Assembly: GCA_027475525.1 (NCBI GenBank)
Contig: JAMWFC010000073.1
Location: 1,335,413-1,399,412 of the forward strand
Reading direction: 5' to 3'
DNA: 64,000 bases
Origin: Macrolepiota albuminosa
Lineage: Eukaryota; Basidiomycota; Agaricomycetes; Agaricales; Agaricaceae
Under the pieces are notes generated by a model, which was not told the DNA's origin, did no database searches, and worked only from the letters and a program-made list of their open reading frames with translations. Both the position numbers and the translations under genes were made by a program. Positions 11,925 through 24,024 of this stretch are shown here, in pieces. Position 1 is the first letter of the stretch. Each line of letters opens with the position of its first letter.

Positions 11925-12589
11925 TCACGACCCCTCCCATCCAGAACCACCCCAGGACACTCCCAGAACTCCATCTGGGACTCCCCTGCCAACTCCACAA
12001 CACAACCCCCACCATCAGGACCGCCTCCACTGCTGTCATGTGCATCAAACCCCACCATCATGCCACACCTCCTGACAGCCTCGCATCACAGATCCCAGGA
12101 CTATCCATAGCATGACAATCAATTGTTGGATCATGTCAATTACCCCAGCTATCATGCATCACATATCAGGGCCATCCCTCTGTGCCAATTAATCATGCGC
12201 TCCACATCTGCAATCTCCAGTATACAGTTTCCTTGCCTTCTGCTGCCAGCCATTAACTCCCAGAAGTGCCCCAGACACCCTGGAACTCCTCAGGAACCTG
12301 GAGTAGCCCCCACCAGTATTTAAAGAGTAGATATCCACTTGTTATACTTTAGTCTTGATATTACATTGATTGTTTGCATGCTTTTTTGATTGACCAGTAT
12401 GCACTGACTGGCATGCTTGACTGGCATGCTCAACTTGTTTGTATGCTCTTAAGATTGGTACACACTTTGTGACTTAAGTTTTACTGACCTGGTCTTGTCT
12501 TGGAACGCCCAATTCTCAACTTGACCCTAACCCCTCATCCCTTTTGACTTTGCCCGATCTCTGGACTAAGTCCCTTATCCCAGAAACTT
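11925..12589. repeat. LTR-like block beginning TGTCACGACC
   Basis: A pyrimidine-rich block begins TGTCACGACC, a start typical of fungal gypsy LTRs, has a TATTTAAA box near 12318 and abuts the first base of gypsy copy B homology at 12590. I cannot find a matching 3' end in CA or a target duplication, so it is only a candidate solo LTR or LTR fragment of a third family. Confidence 0.4.
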
Positions 12590-14829
12590 GCAGTCACTTG
12601 CTGCGACATGATTTCTGTGCTCATATGGCATATAGCTCAACTGTATCTTTCTTGATTTCATGGAACATATGCAAGGGCAAGTCTTTGCTCTGTGGGTTGA
12701 TGTGTTTGTTTGCCTGGACATAATCATGCGCATCATGGATGTCATCTTGAGTATTGCTCTCAAAATATTGAGACAGACAATCTGCTACCTTGTTTAATTC
12801 ACCTTTTACATAGGTGATGTTAAACTGATATTGTGACATGTAGTCAATCCAGCGACGTTGTCACAGTGATAAGAGCACTTGAGTCTTGAAAAACTCAAGT
12901 GCTTTGTGATCTGTGATGATATGGATCTTATATCCCATCAATTTATTGTCCTACTTAAGGAGGGCTTCTAAGCTAGCAAATGTTTCTAACTCGTGTACTG
13001 CATAGTTTTGCTGTGCAGCAGTGAACTTATGGGACATAAATCCCACTAGTCAGCAAGTTTGCCACATTTTACCTTGGCCAAACATGGCCCCAACCCCTGT
13101 CTTTGATGTGTTGCATATGAGCCAAATGGGCTTGTCAATCCATAAATCAATTGGCTGAATCACTGGTGTCTTTGTGCAAATGCACTTAATCATTTCAAAG
13201 CACTGCTGATGCAGTAGTCTCCAGTGAAAAGAGGATCCATTCTGGGTCATGGCCATTAGTGGCCTAGTGTACGACATGATATCTGGCAAAAAGTTACCAA
13301 TATAGTTCACTAATACAACAAATTGCTGGATATCATTATATGTGCATGGAGTATGCCACTCTTGAGTTTATCTGTGTCAGGATGAATACTCTTTTCATCA
13401 ATGACATGACTGAAACAGTCTATACTAGGTGCATACAACTCACACTTCTTCTATTTGAGGTAGAGGCTGGCCTTACATAGTCATTCAAATATGACTTGTA
13501 AGTGCTGTTCATGCTCCTCAATGGAATCTGAAAAGATGAATATATTGTCTAAATAGACATGCATAAACTTCCCAATTATGTTTCAGAAGATGGAGGTCAT
13601 TAACCTCTGAAATGTTGCTGGTGCATTACAGTCACCAATTTGCATAATATTGCTCACAAATGTCCCCATCAGGGACAAAAACAGCATCTTTGGTATATCT
13701 GCTTTTGTATGTGAACCTGTTCATATGCATCTGTTAGGTAGATTTTTGATCTATATTTTACTATAGTGACATCTTCGCATATGACTTCCTGATCTGAAAA
13801 AGGCATTACATCTTTGACTGTATTATCATTGTGCTGTCATGCATCCAATGCAGTTTGTAATGTCTCATCCTTCTTGGAAATACACAGTAAAAGTGTAGCT
13901 TGCACTGCTAGTTGTGGTTTCCACTACTTTGCATTTATATATCTGTTTGTCTTTTCATAAAGCTGATCCTGCAGTACTTGCAGACAGTGAGGCAAATGGT
14001 ACTTGTACTGCTTATTATCATCAATGAGGTTAATTTCATGATTAACCTCCCTCTATGATAGAAGTTCTTCCTTTGTCCTGTTGATGATATCAGCAAACTC
14101 CTGTTGCCATTGCTGGTGCAATTGAGGAATATCTTCCTCTGTAAGGCTCATAGCTTTATCTTTTCCTTTTGATACACATGCTATATACAGCTGAACCTTT
14201 GGTTCAAATTGCTTCCATAAGACATGTACGTGCTCTTTTGTAAGATCCCCTGGATTCAACCTTACAACTGGTTGCCTCCTTGCTACTCTTGTTGTATTTG
14301 ACAACAATTGCACACTTTTTGCTTTCAGCAATACCTTGTCAAATACAATATCTGATGTTTTAGAAATCTCATCCTCTTGTGCGTGATAATATACTTCTTC
14401 CATCTGAGTTGACTGCACTCTTTCCATAGTATGTGTCACCATTGACACTACTAACTCATTCCACTCTCATGGCATTCATGGGTCATATACCCATTGCACT
14501 CCTGACTGAGGCACTGGTCAATCCATTAGTTACCTTGTGCTTTCCACAGTTCTCATCATACTATATACCTTGTCCTTGACAAGATCCTCCACCCTCACTC
14601 AAGAGCTAGTCAGCTGGCATTCTAGTTTACCATGCTCATTCTTATGCTGTATAGCCTGCTTAGACTTTCCATTTGTATACCCAACTACATCCAGGTACTT
14701 CCCCTTCTTCAGAGTTCCTCAAAACTCTTCTTCGGACATCATAATAGCTGGTGAGTCTGCCAGCAGGCTTTCTGATAGGACTTGCTTGTCTTCCACCTCC
14801 TATACAGTTGCTCTCTTGCAACCATTTAG
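12590..14829 (-). pseudogene. Copy B pol (RT-RNase H, no integrase)
   Basis: Pol follows the gag UGA in the same frame and can be read in pieces: N-terminal Pol (14448-14053), RT (about 13950-13320) and RNase H (13310-12621, including ICNTSKTGVGAMFGQG where the intact copy has ICDASKTG, so the first RNase H Asp is Asn). Reading ends at the codons equivalent to AQETRRSK of the intact copy. Frames are broken many times, so no enzyme could be made. Confidence 0.82.
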
Positions 14830-17800
14830 TCAGTTGCATTTATCGCACTGCTTTTCTGTTGTGCAATAGTGCCTCAAGCAACTGTCTGTGTTGCTTAACA
14901 CAACTTTCTCCATCTTCATAGACGTACCATTCACAACAACCATATTATTCACAAAGTCCAAGGACACCTTGTTCTTACACATAAATGGCATACCAATGAT
15001 CATATTGTAGTGATCAAAATTTGCTATGTTCACATACTCCTTGGTCAACATCCCTGACATCTCTATCCTTACTTCAGCGCCAAACTGCACTATGGCATGG
15101 CTTCCTATGGTCCCCAACTAGAGCATCAATGGCTCTTCCAACTCATGAACATGTGAGCAAACTGGGGCCTAATGTCTGTAGTGGTACTCTCTGAGTCCCA
15201 CAGAGTCTAGGCCAGATGTCCATTGACATCAACATAGGTGACCAAGCACTTCTTCTCCTCAGGAGTATAATGTGGCTGCTGCAACTTATTAGTTGCCTTC
15301 TCCAGGGTAACATATCTCATTCAGATGCATTGATCTCCATGGCACTCTGTCAGTGCAAACAGGTATTTGTCCTTGTCATCACAAGTGTAGTAGTCACTGT
15401 CATACACATCCACTGCAATGTATTTGTTGCCATCAATCTGAATGCTTTCAGTGTCATCCACTTCCAAGCCATTAGCCTCTACTTGTGGCTCTACCTCTGC
15501 CTCTTTAATGACATTGTTGTCCTTGTCATCACTGACAACCTCACTAGGAGCTGCAGCTATATGGGCTGCCCAGATATATGCCTTAGGAGGAGCAGGGCAT
15601 TCCTTAGTGAAATGTCCAACCCTCCCACAGTTGTAGCATGCGGAGAGATCTCCGGCAACTCCATTGGGTTTGCTCACCATACACATTGCAGGTGCTACAC
15701 CCCCTCTAGCTGCTACTGGGTTTTGACCCAAAGAGGGTTGACTACCTGTTGCTGGCAGGTATCCAGCAGGTTTTGGTCAAGGCCATTGGCCTCCAGGAAT
15801 TGTCTTGTAGACAACAAATCACAGATCACAATTGTTCTCCATCTCCAACTATTTGGCAAGGAAGGTTCCCACTTTCACTGCCTGACGGTTCACAGGCCCT
15901 CAGCATGAACTACACTATTCCTAATGATTTGCAGTCTATGTCAACTGCTCATAATGAATAGCATACGTCAAGAACTTGGTCATGGTATTGACCTCTGGAG
16001 ACAAATTGTCATTGCATATCAATGCTCTCCTCATATCTGCAGGTATTCCATCCAGGAATGTCTCACAAATAGTGTATTCATCAATAGATGGCCATATTCT
16101 GCACATGACCCACCAGGTCATCATAGAATGTCTGGATGCCAGTCTTGGTGTCATAGTCTGCCTTTTTAAAGGCATTCTGAGCTTCCTGCATAGTCACAGC
16201 ATTGACAAAACAATTATACAGTCCTATCAGAATGTTGTTGAATGTCCAATGTGATTTATTGCAATTGATGTTAAGGACATGGTGGCAGAACCAATTCTGA
16301 GCCTCTCCTTCCATAAATTTGTGTAACACAAATATTCTTTCCTGGTCCATGTCATCTCCACCATAGCAGCAGGCTGCCAGATGATAACAGATGTCCATGG
16401 CCCAGTTCTCCAGCTGAGAGAACCTATGCCCTCCAGCATATGCATGAATATGCTTATCATCAGATTTGCAGTGACTTACTCTGGCAAGAAATTTAAACCT
16501 GACTCCAAAGGAGTCATCCACCAGTTGAGTGAGGTGGTCATGCATATGATCCATATAGATCTGGACTGCCTGATTGATTTCAGGTGTATTTTCATGCAAA
16601 TCATGAGGTGTGGGCATTGAGAATGCCCAAGGACTGCAAAAGAGATGTTTGTTGGCTATTCTTTCTGGCTGTGGGGTAGGCTGTTGCCTCACCTCTTAAT
16701 CTGCTGATGGTCCACCAGCCTGCCTGCCACCATTACACTATCATAGTGATCACTACTATCATTACTACCCTCCAGATCTCTGTCTAGTTCAGCAGTTTGA
16801 GCAGCAAATTGTCACCACATATCATCGACAGGTGTTACACCTTCACGCTCTTCAAAGGCTATCTCCTGGTCATCAATGACTCACCATGATTGCACAAGTT
16901 CTGGTTGCACATCCTCTGGTAATTGACATGTTTATTCCAGTTGTCTACCAGGTGGACACATCATATCATGCATCATGGTTGTGTTTGCTCCTCAAGAATG
17001 TGGACTTTGTCCACCTCTTCTTTGATAGTGACTTGCTTTTGAGGTGTCTTAACCTCTTGCACAGCAAGTAGTGCCTCTGACTCTGCTGAAGTCATTGTCA
17101 CAGTCTCTACTTCAGATAATGCCTGCTGAGGCACTCTGCTGACATTGCATTGATGGTTTGTGGTGTTCTGATGCCTGACATAGTCTTGCTGAGACTCATT
17201 GGCCTGACAGAGTGCATTCAGCAATTCCATTGCATCTGCAATCAATGGTGCTTGGCAGCACATACTCATTTCACATTCCACTGAATTGGCCAGAATGGCC
17301 ATTGAGATTGCTGACCCTCATGCCACTTTGCTCTTGAGGTATTCCACCACTTTGAGTTTAAAAATATGCACAAATAGTTTGATATATTCAGTCAAATCTG
17401 CATGAGGTATATCGTGGCTCCTAGTAGCCAATAACTGTAGATGCTTTTGCATTGATTCCTTTGCAACTGATGGGTATTGGTCCAGTACCAGCTGTAACTG
17501 GATAGACAGGGTCAAATGTGACCTCTTACTTTCCTCATCATCTGAGGACTCCAGTTTGGACTCTAAGTCCAGAACTCTCCTGAGGCCTTATGCCTCACCT
17601 GTGGCTGTTTGCTAACCCTTCCATGCAACTCCTGAGTTCTAGGCACCAATGGCGCCTTTCCCGGCCATACAACATTGTCATCCTCCCTACTGACCACTAT
17701 AGTTGGTCCTTGCTTTGGACCATGTGTCATCAACAACAACAGTCCTGGTTCAGTGGCAGCGTCTACCATGTACTCCAAATACTGTTCAGTTGGCGCAGTT

Positions 17801-18700
17801 CAGAATGGGGTGCTATGTGCAAAGGTGCTGCCTTGCACCATCTCTGAATACTGAGTAATGTAAGGGCAACCTCTAGAGGCTGTGGCTCAGTCACACAGCT
17901 GGCAGAGGGAGATTCAAAGTGTATTAGAGTATATACTGACAATATCATAATAACTACTCACCTGGCAGAGGGAGATCCAAAGAAAACAAGTCTAGGGATT
18001 CCCTATGCCAGGTTGGATGCTTCTGGGGCTTCTGAAGTGTGGGAAACAACTGTACAGTACAACAAAACCTTAAAAACTCGAAAATTGACTAACCAAACAA
18101 CTGTGCAAACAAGGGAGGAAAACTCTGGACTTTAGAAGTCAGAAAGGCAAACTCAAGCTTATATAAGCAGTCTTGAGCAGTGCTGAAGGGCCCACACTTG
18201 TCTGAGTGATAGCTAAAGAACCAGAGCACTGAGAATAGTACTAACAGATAGTGTTGAGAAAGTAGTGACAGCAAAATGAGAAAATGATAGAAGAAATAAG
18301 GAAGTGAATGAAAGGAGAGTGAAGGAATAAAGAGTGAAAGAAAAAAGGAATGAGGAGTCCTCTGACAGGTAAGGTCTGGTTGACCTTCAGACTGAGCTGA
18401 TGAGCTCTCAGGCAATACTGAGTACATCAGTAAGGGCATTTGGCTTGCTGGTAGCGACACTCCTGAGACCATGGATCTCTCCCCTGGTTTACCACCAGGC
18501 CATACAATGGACATCATCTGTGATATGGATAGCCCAGCTGGCATTCCAAAGCTTGTGCTAACATTGTGAGGTAACTTTTCATCCCGCTTTGGCAGGGGCT
18601 GGTAAGTAGACATGGGTTGGGTCTTGACAGCTTAAGACACAAGTGGATCACCTGTATCTGAGGCTGGGAAAGGAGGGTCCAGATCAAGAGGGCCAGTCAT
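14830..18700 (-). pseudogene. Copy B gag-protease, decayed
   Basis: It starts with ATG at 18700 (MTGPLDLD, matching the intact MTGSLDPD) and ends at UGA 14832-14830, which is followed by CUA as in the intact copy. Recognisable parts are the gag core (16692-16081, NWAMDICYHLAACCYGG), the zinc knuckle CYNCGRVGHFTKEC (about 15630) and the post-protease region (15117 onward, VNIANFDHYNMIIGMPFM). The protease segment falls near 15230-15130 and is broken. Numerous TGA/TAG stops arise at former CGA/CAG codons. A solo LTR splits it between codons for GQPDLT and TQYSEM. Confidence 0.85.
17859..18367 (-). repeat. Solo LTR (family S), copy 2, inside copy B gag
   Basis: The 509-bp block TGTAAG...CTGACA is closely similar to the LTR at 2161-2678. 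Target duplications are AGTAA (17854-17858) and GGTAA (18368-18372); the intact gag reads GGGTAACG at this site, so the left copy carries one G-to-A change. The insertion interrupts gag and dates this LTR after copy B. Confidence 0.85.
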
Positions 18701-18810
18701 AGAAGCACATTTTTGACATGATGCCAACAGAAATCAAGAGGTTTTGTGATGAGTTGCCTAGTCAGTAACAAGCCTAGAGTCTAAAGCCAATAGCAGAAGA
18801 TTTAAAAAAA

Positions 18811-18929
18811 TGTAACCATTGATTATGGGCTAAAACTGTCTTGTGTGGATCACACAGTGCTAAATCAGACTGCAGTATTGGATTTGCCTAGTACTAGAGT
18901 GAATACAAGATGTTATCTTATATAATACT
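18811..18929 (-). repeat. Copy B 5' LTR, truncated
   Basis: Reading plus-ward from 18811 (TGTAACCATTG) the sequence follows the reverse complement of the intact 176-bp LTR (CACAGTGCTAAATCAGAC, then ACAAGATGTTATCTTA) but stops matching after about 119 bp. The adjoining T-run and leader are preserved. Confidence 0.8.
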
Positions 18930-20650
18930 GTAAGTTGTGCTAATAGCATCCTTGACATGTGACAATCCATTACAATATGGATCAGCATGTTTAATTGCAT
19001 CTATACATTCAATGGAAGCAGTTTTTACTTTGACATCTAAATCCTCATCAAAAGACTCTACCTTTTTTTCCAAATTTTGAAAGATAACTGCATCATCATG
19101 CTTGGTTGCAAGTATGCCACAAGCTTGAGGCTGAACTAGAACTTGAAAGAATTTGAGGCACTCCTTAACAACCTGCAGACAACTTTTCTTGAAAAATAAG
19201 CCTTTCAAGTTGGCAGCTTTATGCCAGGATTAAAGTATCATTTCTTTATATTCATCTAGTTTTCTCAAGTTAGAATCAGCTTGACATAGAATAGGCAGAG
19301 GATTTACATTTCTTAAAATCAGTTGAAAGCTATTGCAACTGACCAATTGCATGTTCAAATTAGAAAGGCCTGCCATCCATGGACAAGACCATAGAGCTTT
19401 CTAAACTCTGGAATGTGAAAAGCCATGTGGTGATTAGGAACACACTCATAGAATGGAAATATTCTCTGGAGTTTTCACTAATATTCAACTAAATGATTTA
19501 TGTATAGTATGGAGTATGCTTTACTCAAGGTAATTGCAGTCATAAGTAGCTTAGTAAGATGCAGCAATTCCATGTGTTTAGTATCTGACCATTTTCAAAC
19601 CCAGAAGATCAGCAAATTTAAGCAACCAAGTGTGCACCATTCATTGGCCTTGAGTTTCAATCCTGACAGAAGAGGAGCTGAAGTTACCCAGGAGGGCTTT
19701 CTGATATAATCCCTATCATCTCTGAAAGCTATGCATCTTTTCATCTGTTAATACATTTCTTAGAATTGGTTTCAACTTGTTTCATTCTCTGCAAAAGGAT
19801 ATTAGTTGCATTTAATAAGAAAAATATTAGTATGTGCTTAAGTTACAATAGCTTGTAAGTACTCCTCTCTTATAAGTCTCTTTGTGCTAGACTACATTCA
19901 ACATTGAAGATTTCTGACAATGTAAATCAAGGCTGGTAAAGCAATTTTAGCCTTTTTTTCACTGCACTTTCAAATGCAGTATCTTTTTTGCTGAATTCTA
20001 TGCATTTCAATAGCCAACAAAGAAGTGACCATGCAGCTTCCATAGACAATTTTGCCTGCAGCTCAGGATTATCAAAAGTGAATGGTATCTTTACAATTAA
20101 TGCTTTATGTAGAACAACTTCTTTTCATCAACTTTTTTTATCTTCAGGATTGTAACCAAGAATGCTCCAAAAATGCTCCTTGATGAAACTGAGAAACAAG
20201 TTATGTATAGGATCAATGACAAGATAGGACAATAGCTTGTAATAGAGTAATCTGAAAAGTTTGGTCCATTAAATAGCATATCTTTCTACCATTTTTTGGT
20301 CACTTTTGTAGAGAGAGCTGATATATATTTCTCCACCTTTTGCCTACAGTCAACATTGACATGGAAAATCCAAATATTGTGTTCAAAATTATTGTAGAAA
20401 TAAAAAGACTACTTTACTCACACTGAAGCAGTAAAAATACCAGAGCTTGATCCACCAATAATGACATGCTTGCTATCTGAGAGCTCAGCAGTGGCAACTG
20501 CTTGTATTTATCCTGAAACCTTTGTAAATTTGTTGAAAAAGTAAACCTGACTGACCCAAAAGGCAGTAGATCAATTTCTTATAGGAGCAATATCCTGGCA
20601 TGAAGCTTTTGAGCCCAAATTTGATAAAAGTTGGGAGAAACATCACTAGC
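18930..20650 (-). pseudogene. Tnp2-type (CACTA-like) transposase remnant
   Basis: The best evidence is a minus-strand stretch at about 20245-20150 reading VIDPIHNLFLSFIKEHFWSI followed by LGYNPEDKK and a stop. The VIDPMHNLFLG motif is diagnostic of the fungal Tnp2/En-Spm transposase group. Downstream, codons ending at 18918 (including IFQNLEKKVESFDEDLDVKV) may belong to the same protein. Everything between is broken by stops and frameshifts, and I see no CACTA ends. Family assignment is reasonable; the extent is a guess. Confidence 0.55.
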
Positions 20651-21077
20651 ACATGGCTACTGACCCTGGCATTCCTAAGACAGAAGGGAGATATCTACTG
20701 ACCAGATGGATCAGATTTATTTTATGTTGGAAGACATTCCACTATGCCATAGTGGCTTAGTGGAATGTCTCCCAACACAAAGTGCATCAAGCATTGGCTC
20801 TTGGCTCTCATCAGAGCAGGAGTCCAATAGTAGCAAGTGGGCCTTGGCCAGGCAATTTCTCCACACTATAATACCCATCTTTTCAGGATCCCTGGGCTAG
20901 TCCTTGTCTAGGCAGGCAGCAGTCCAAGTACTGCTATACTCTCCCTCAGTTAATCCTATGTTGGGTAGACACATAGCATAATGTGCTCCAGAGAAGTGGC
21001 ATTTCTATAGAGCTGTGAGATGATTTAGAGCAGTGGTTAAGCCCTCTGATAAGCTCTTTACAAGGGCAAATACTATA
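20651..21077. other. Non-coding AT-rich stretch with a long hairpin
   Basis: No gene is visible. The notable feature is an imperfect inverted repeat, arms 20725-20744 and 20758-20777 (19 of 20 pairs), which could be a transposon end junction. Confidence 0.5.
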
Positions 21078-21630
21078 TAAGACCCACATGTAAAAATAAA
21101 TCAATCAATTTCAGAATTTCATCTGGATATTTCTGGCAAAACTATAGCAAAAGTATCTTAACTGAACTTAAAAGAATTAGAGAACAAATTGCCACAGGAT
21201 GCTTGTTCTGATTTTTAGGTTCAAGAATGACCTTCTCCAATGCATATGAAAGCATCAGACCAAGTACCATTCAAACTGCACTGGAATGATATTCTTTGGC
21301 AAAACAATGTAAAAACACAGTAAGAATAATCAAATTAATTTTAAAATTTTATTTGAATATTTCTGTCAAAACTATAAAAAAAATATTATAACCAGATTTT
21401 GAAGAGCACTTGGTCTAATGCTCTCAAATGCATTGGAGACTATATTGGTTATTCCTAAGCCTAAGAATCAAAGCAAGCCTTCTGTGGCAATCTGTTCTCT
21501 TATTCTTTTAAGTTTAGTCAAAATATTTTTTCTATAATTTTAACAGAAATATTCAAATAAAATTCTGAAATTAATTGGATTATTTTTACTGTGTTTTTAC
21601 ATTGTTTTGCCAAAGAGTATCTATCATTCC
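21078..21630. repeat. Overlapping fold-back repeats, MITE-like
   Basis: An inverted-repeat unit runs from GGAATGATA at 21283 to its complement ending at 21630, with arms of about 110 bp (21283-21392 and 21515-21630; shared core TTGGCAAAACAATGTAAAAA). A second, overlapping inversion pairs 21078-21260 with 21400-21600. The AT-rich ends, absence of coding sequence and size suit a MITE pair or a fold-back element. The target duplication could not be fixed. Confidence 0.6.
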
Positions 21631-22106
21631 CTGCACCCAGTGTATCAAGGAATAGGAGTTGCCTGCATGATATTTTCCCACAAATTATTGTCACATGTGG
21701 TTGAGCTTGAATTTTTACAGCAGCATTGACTGTCAACGCCGAGGTCAACCATGGCCCCAGCATCTACTCGGTGCGTCTGCGTATATGTATATAGTATACT
21801 GTCAGTCACCTGGATCATTCACTGAGATTCTGTCACAAACCCCATACCCGCCTGATCTTCGTCAACCTTGTGAAGGTCAGGACAGCCCTTGTAACCATTA
21901 ATACGCCTATCTCGAATCCCTGTCTCGGGGAGAGGGACACGAAATAAAGAAAAATCTATTTTGCTGTCTAACAAAAATTTGCGAAAACAGCGGTCGAAAA
22001 CTTGTAGGCCCGTCGTATCTCAGAGAGCGTAGCCATCGCCCAACAATCACCCAACGATGACCACGAAACTGACATGTATGGACACGCGAGAAGACGTATG
22101 CAGCCA
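21631..22106. other. Flank of the kinase-like gene, no gene seen
   Basis: Base composition changes near 21710 from CpG-depleted repeat DNA to CpG-normal sequence. No coding or RNA feature can be supported; this is the 3' flank of the minus-strand gene next to it. Confidence 0.4.
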
Positions 22107-23726
22107 CTATTGAGGATGAAATAATCTCTGGAAGAATGTTATGCGGACGCGGAAAAATCGAGCGACTCGGCGTATGCTGCTAACGATGTCGAATACCAAT
22201 GAATATTCACAGATACGCCGAAAAAATTGAAGGTATGGCGGAACAGGAGGCTCACGGAAAGCTGCCCATTTGTTCACAAAAGCGGGATCAAGGCCGACCC
22301 AACGATCGTAGGTATCATACGACGAATCGGTACCAATGGGTAGAGGTATCAAAGAGTCGAGTTTGCGTTTAGGTGTTTGCGGAAGGACCTCTTGTTCGAA
22401 AAATTGTAAGGCTTCTGAGGCTTTGAAACGCCGCTCAATGTATCGAGTTGTCATCTTGTCGAACAAGGGTGCCAGCATGGGAACAGTCCGCGTCAGAAAC
22501 TGAAAAAAATTACTATTAGAGCAGGTGGAGGAGTTTTAAAACCTGGCTTACTTGAAACTGGTGACAGAACAAGACGCCTAGCATCCCGACGTCAAAGGCA
22601 AATGGGTTAAAGTCAAACTCGCCCTGAGATGTATCCGCTGGGGCTTGAAAACACAACGTGTTAAAAGCTATATAGCTGGGGAGACGACACTCGTCCAAAG
22701 ACATTGTCGGCAGAAATATTGTTGAACCATCGAAGTCACAAAGCGCGTAAGTCAGTTTACCTTGTGAGCGTAGCGACCGGCGAAAGCGGTTGTTTCTGTC
22801 GAGAAAGTCTCTGTCAAGATGATTGATTAGAATGTTGCTTGTCTTAATGTCCTGGGCCGAAGACTTATTAGAGGAAATCGAACCGTGAACATGACTACGT
22901 ACCCCATGAAATATTCTGTGTTCATGAAGGAAGGATAGTCCCTGACACCAGAATAAGGACCGGTTCAGTGAAGGGTGTTAAAACTGCACCGTTAATAGAC
23001 AGTGTATGAAATGAAAAACTTCATGTATCCTTTCGAGAGAAGGACCGAGAGGTATCGTACCCCACCTTATTCGTGAGCTCTCGGTAAGCGAACTGTCCAT
23101 TCATGGATGATACCCTTACCTAGGCATGATAGCAAGCCAATGTCCTTCGTACGGAAGAAGATCCAGAACTGGTATCACATTACTAAAGTCATTGATGGAG
23201 CGCGGTACTCCTTGGTTCTGAAGGTATTTTAGAACACGAAACTCTTCACTGTCGTTGAGTATTGCTTTCACTGCAACGTGACGCCCGCACTGATCTTGAG
23301 CAAAACTAATAGTGGCCTGCCAGCCCAGGAGAAAGATCAACGTGGTTGTGAATATAAGATAAGAGAAGAGAAAGAAAGAAGGAGAAAAGATCGCAAGGGA
23401 CGTACCCGATGACCAGTGTATGCGTGAAAAGGCGGGAATCCTTCAGGAGTAATGTTTCTAATGCCAACGTGATAACCCCCTTCATATGGATAGGGAAAAA
23501 CAGTCTCTTGTGCTTTCGCACCTGGCGGATACATTTCAACGACAATATCATCGCTTTTACGTTGATGCCGATGATACAAAGTGTAACCATGTTCAAGAAA
23601 CTACGACCTGACGCGACCTGAGTCCCACCAGGTGATTCTCCGAGAAAGCAGTTCTTCAAATCCTGGGTCTCCTTCCGGTGGGCCCTTCCGGAGCAGAGAA
23701 TCGAGATCATCGTATTGCGAGGACAT
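22107..23726 (-). pseudogene. Fungal protein-kinase-like gene, six exons, one in-frame stop
   Basis: Minus-strand exons can be set at 23726-23406, 23316-23120, 23065-22990, 22941-22903, 22851-22552 and 22499-22107, with GT-AG introns of 48-89 nt that keep frame. The product has a kinase-like fold: the VAVK lysine strand (GRHVAVKAIL), then a hinge and helix (FLHEHRIFHG), the catalytic-loop equivalent HGDIKTSNILIN (HRD replaced by HGD) and DFD in place of DFG. A C-terminal part typical of Agaricomycete kinase-like proteins follows (DFNPFAFDVGMLGVLF, then VPMLAPLFDKMTTR and YDRWVGLDPAFVNKW). The start MSSQYDDLDSLL is plausible. A TAG at 23601-23603 in exon 1 interrupts an otherwise open gene, so it is a recent pseudogene, an allele or a base error. 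Substrate and activity are unknown. Confidence 0.75.
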
Positions 23727-23868
23727 GATGTATGAGGAATGGTGACTTTCACTGCTTGAAGAGCTGTCAGTACTTGTAACTTTATGGGACAACAATAGGT
23801 GGAAAACGCGGCTAAGTTCTTCCCCAGATCATGTGATGTTCTAGAAGTTTCTAGAAGGTTTCCCTTTT

Positions 23869-24024
23869 GGTCTGCTTTTCAAATGTTGGTAGAAAATACT
23901 TAAAAGAATTCAGAGAAAATCACTGAAAAATCAGAAAAAATTCAAGGTCTGCTTTTCAAATGTTGGTAGAAAATACTTAAAAGAATTCAGAGAAAATCAC
24001 TGAAAAATCAGAAAAAATTCAAGG
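23869..24024. repeat. Exact 77-bp tandem duplication (2 of 10)
   Basis: Units 23869-23945 and 23946-24022 are identical. It lies at the boundary between the kinase island and AT-rich repeat DNA. Confidence 0.95.

Larger units (their letters stand above)
12590..18929 (-). mobile_element. Gypsy family 1, copy B: truncated and decayed
   Basis: Read on the minus strand this copy has a 5' LTR (18929-18811, truncated at its outer end), the T-run and leader (18810-18701), gag-protease and pol through RNase H, ending abruptly at 12590. The integrase, chromodomain, ORF3 and 3' LTR of the intact relative at 44234-55682 are missing. The sequence is heavily CpG-depleted and full of stops. A family S solo LTR interrupts gag. 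Confidence 0.88.

Noticed and set aside
11792..12061. Minus-strand 89-codon frame
   Set aside because: Crosses the boundary of the LTR-like block and has no recognisable domain.
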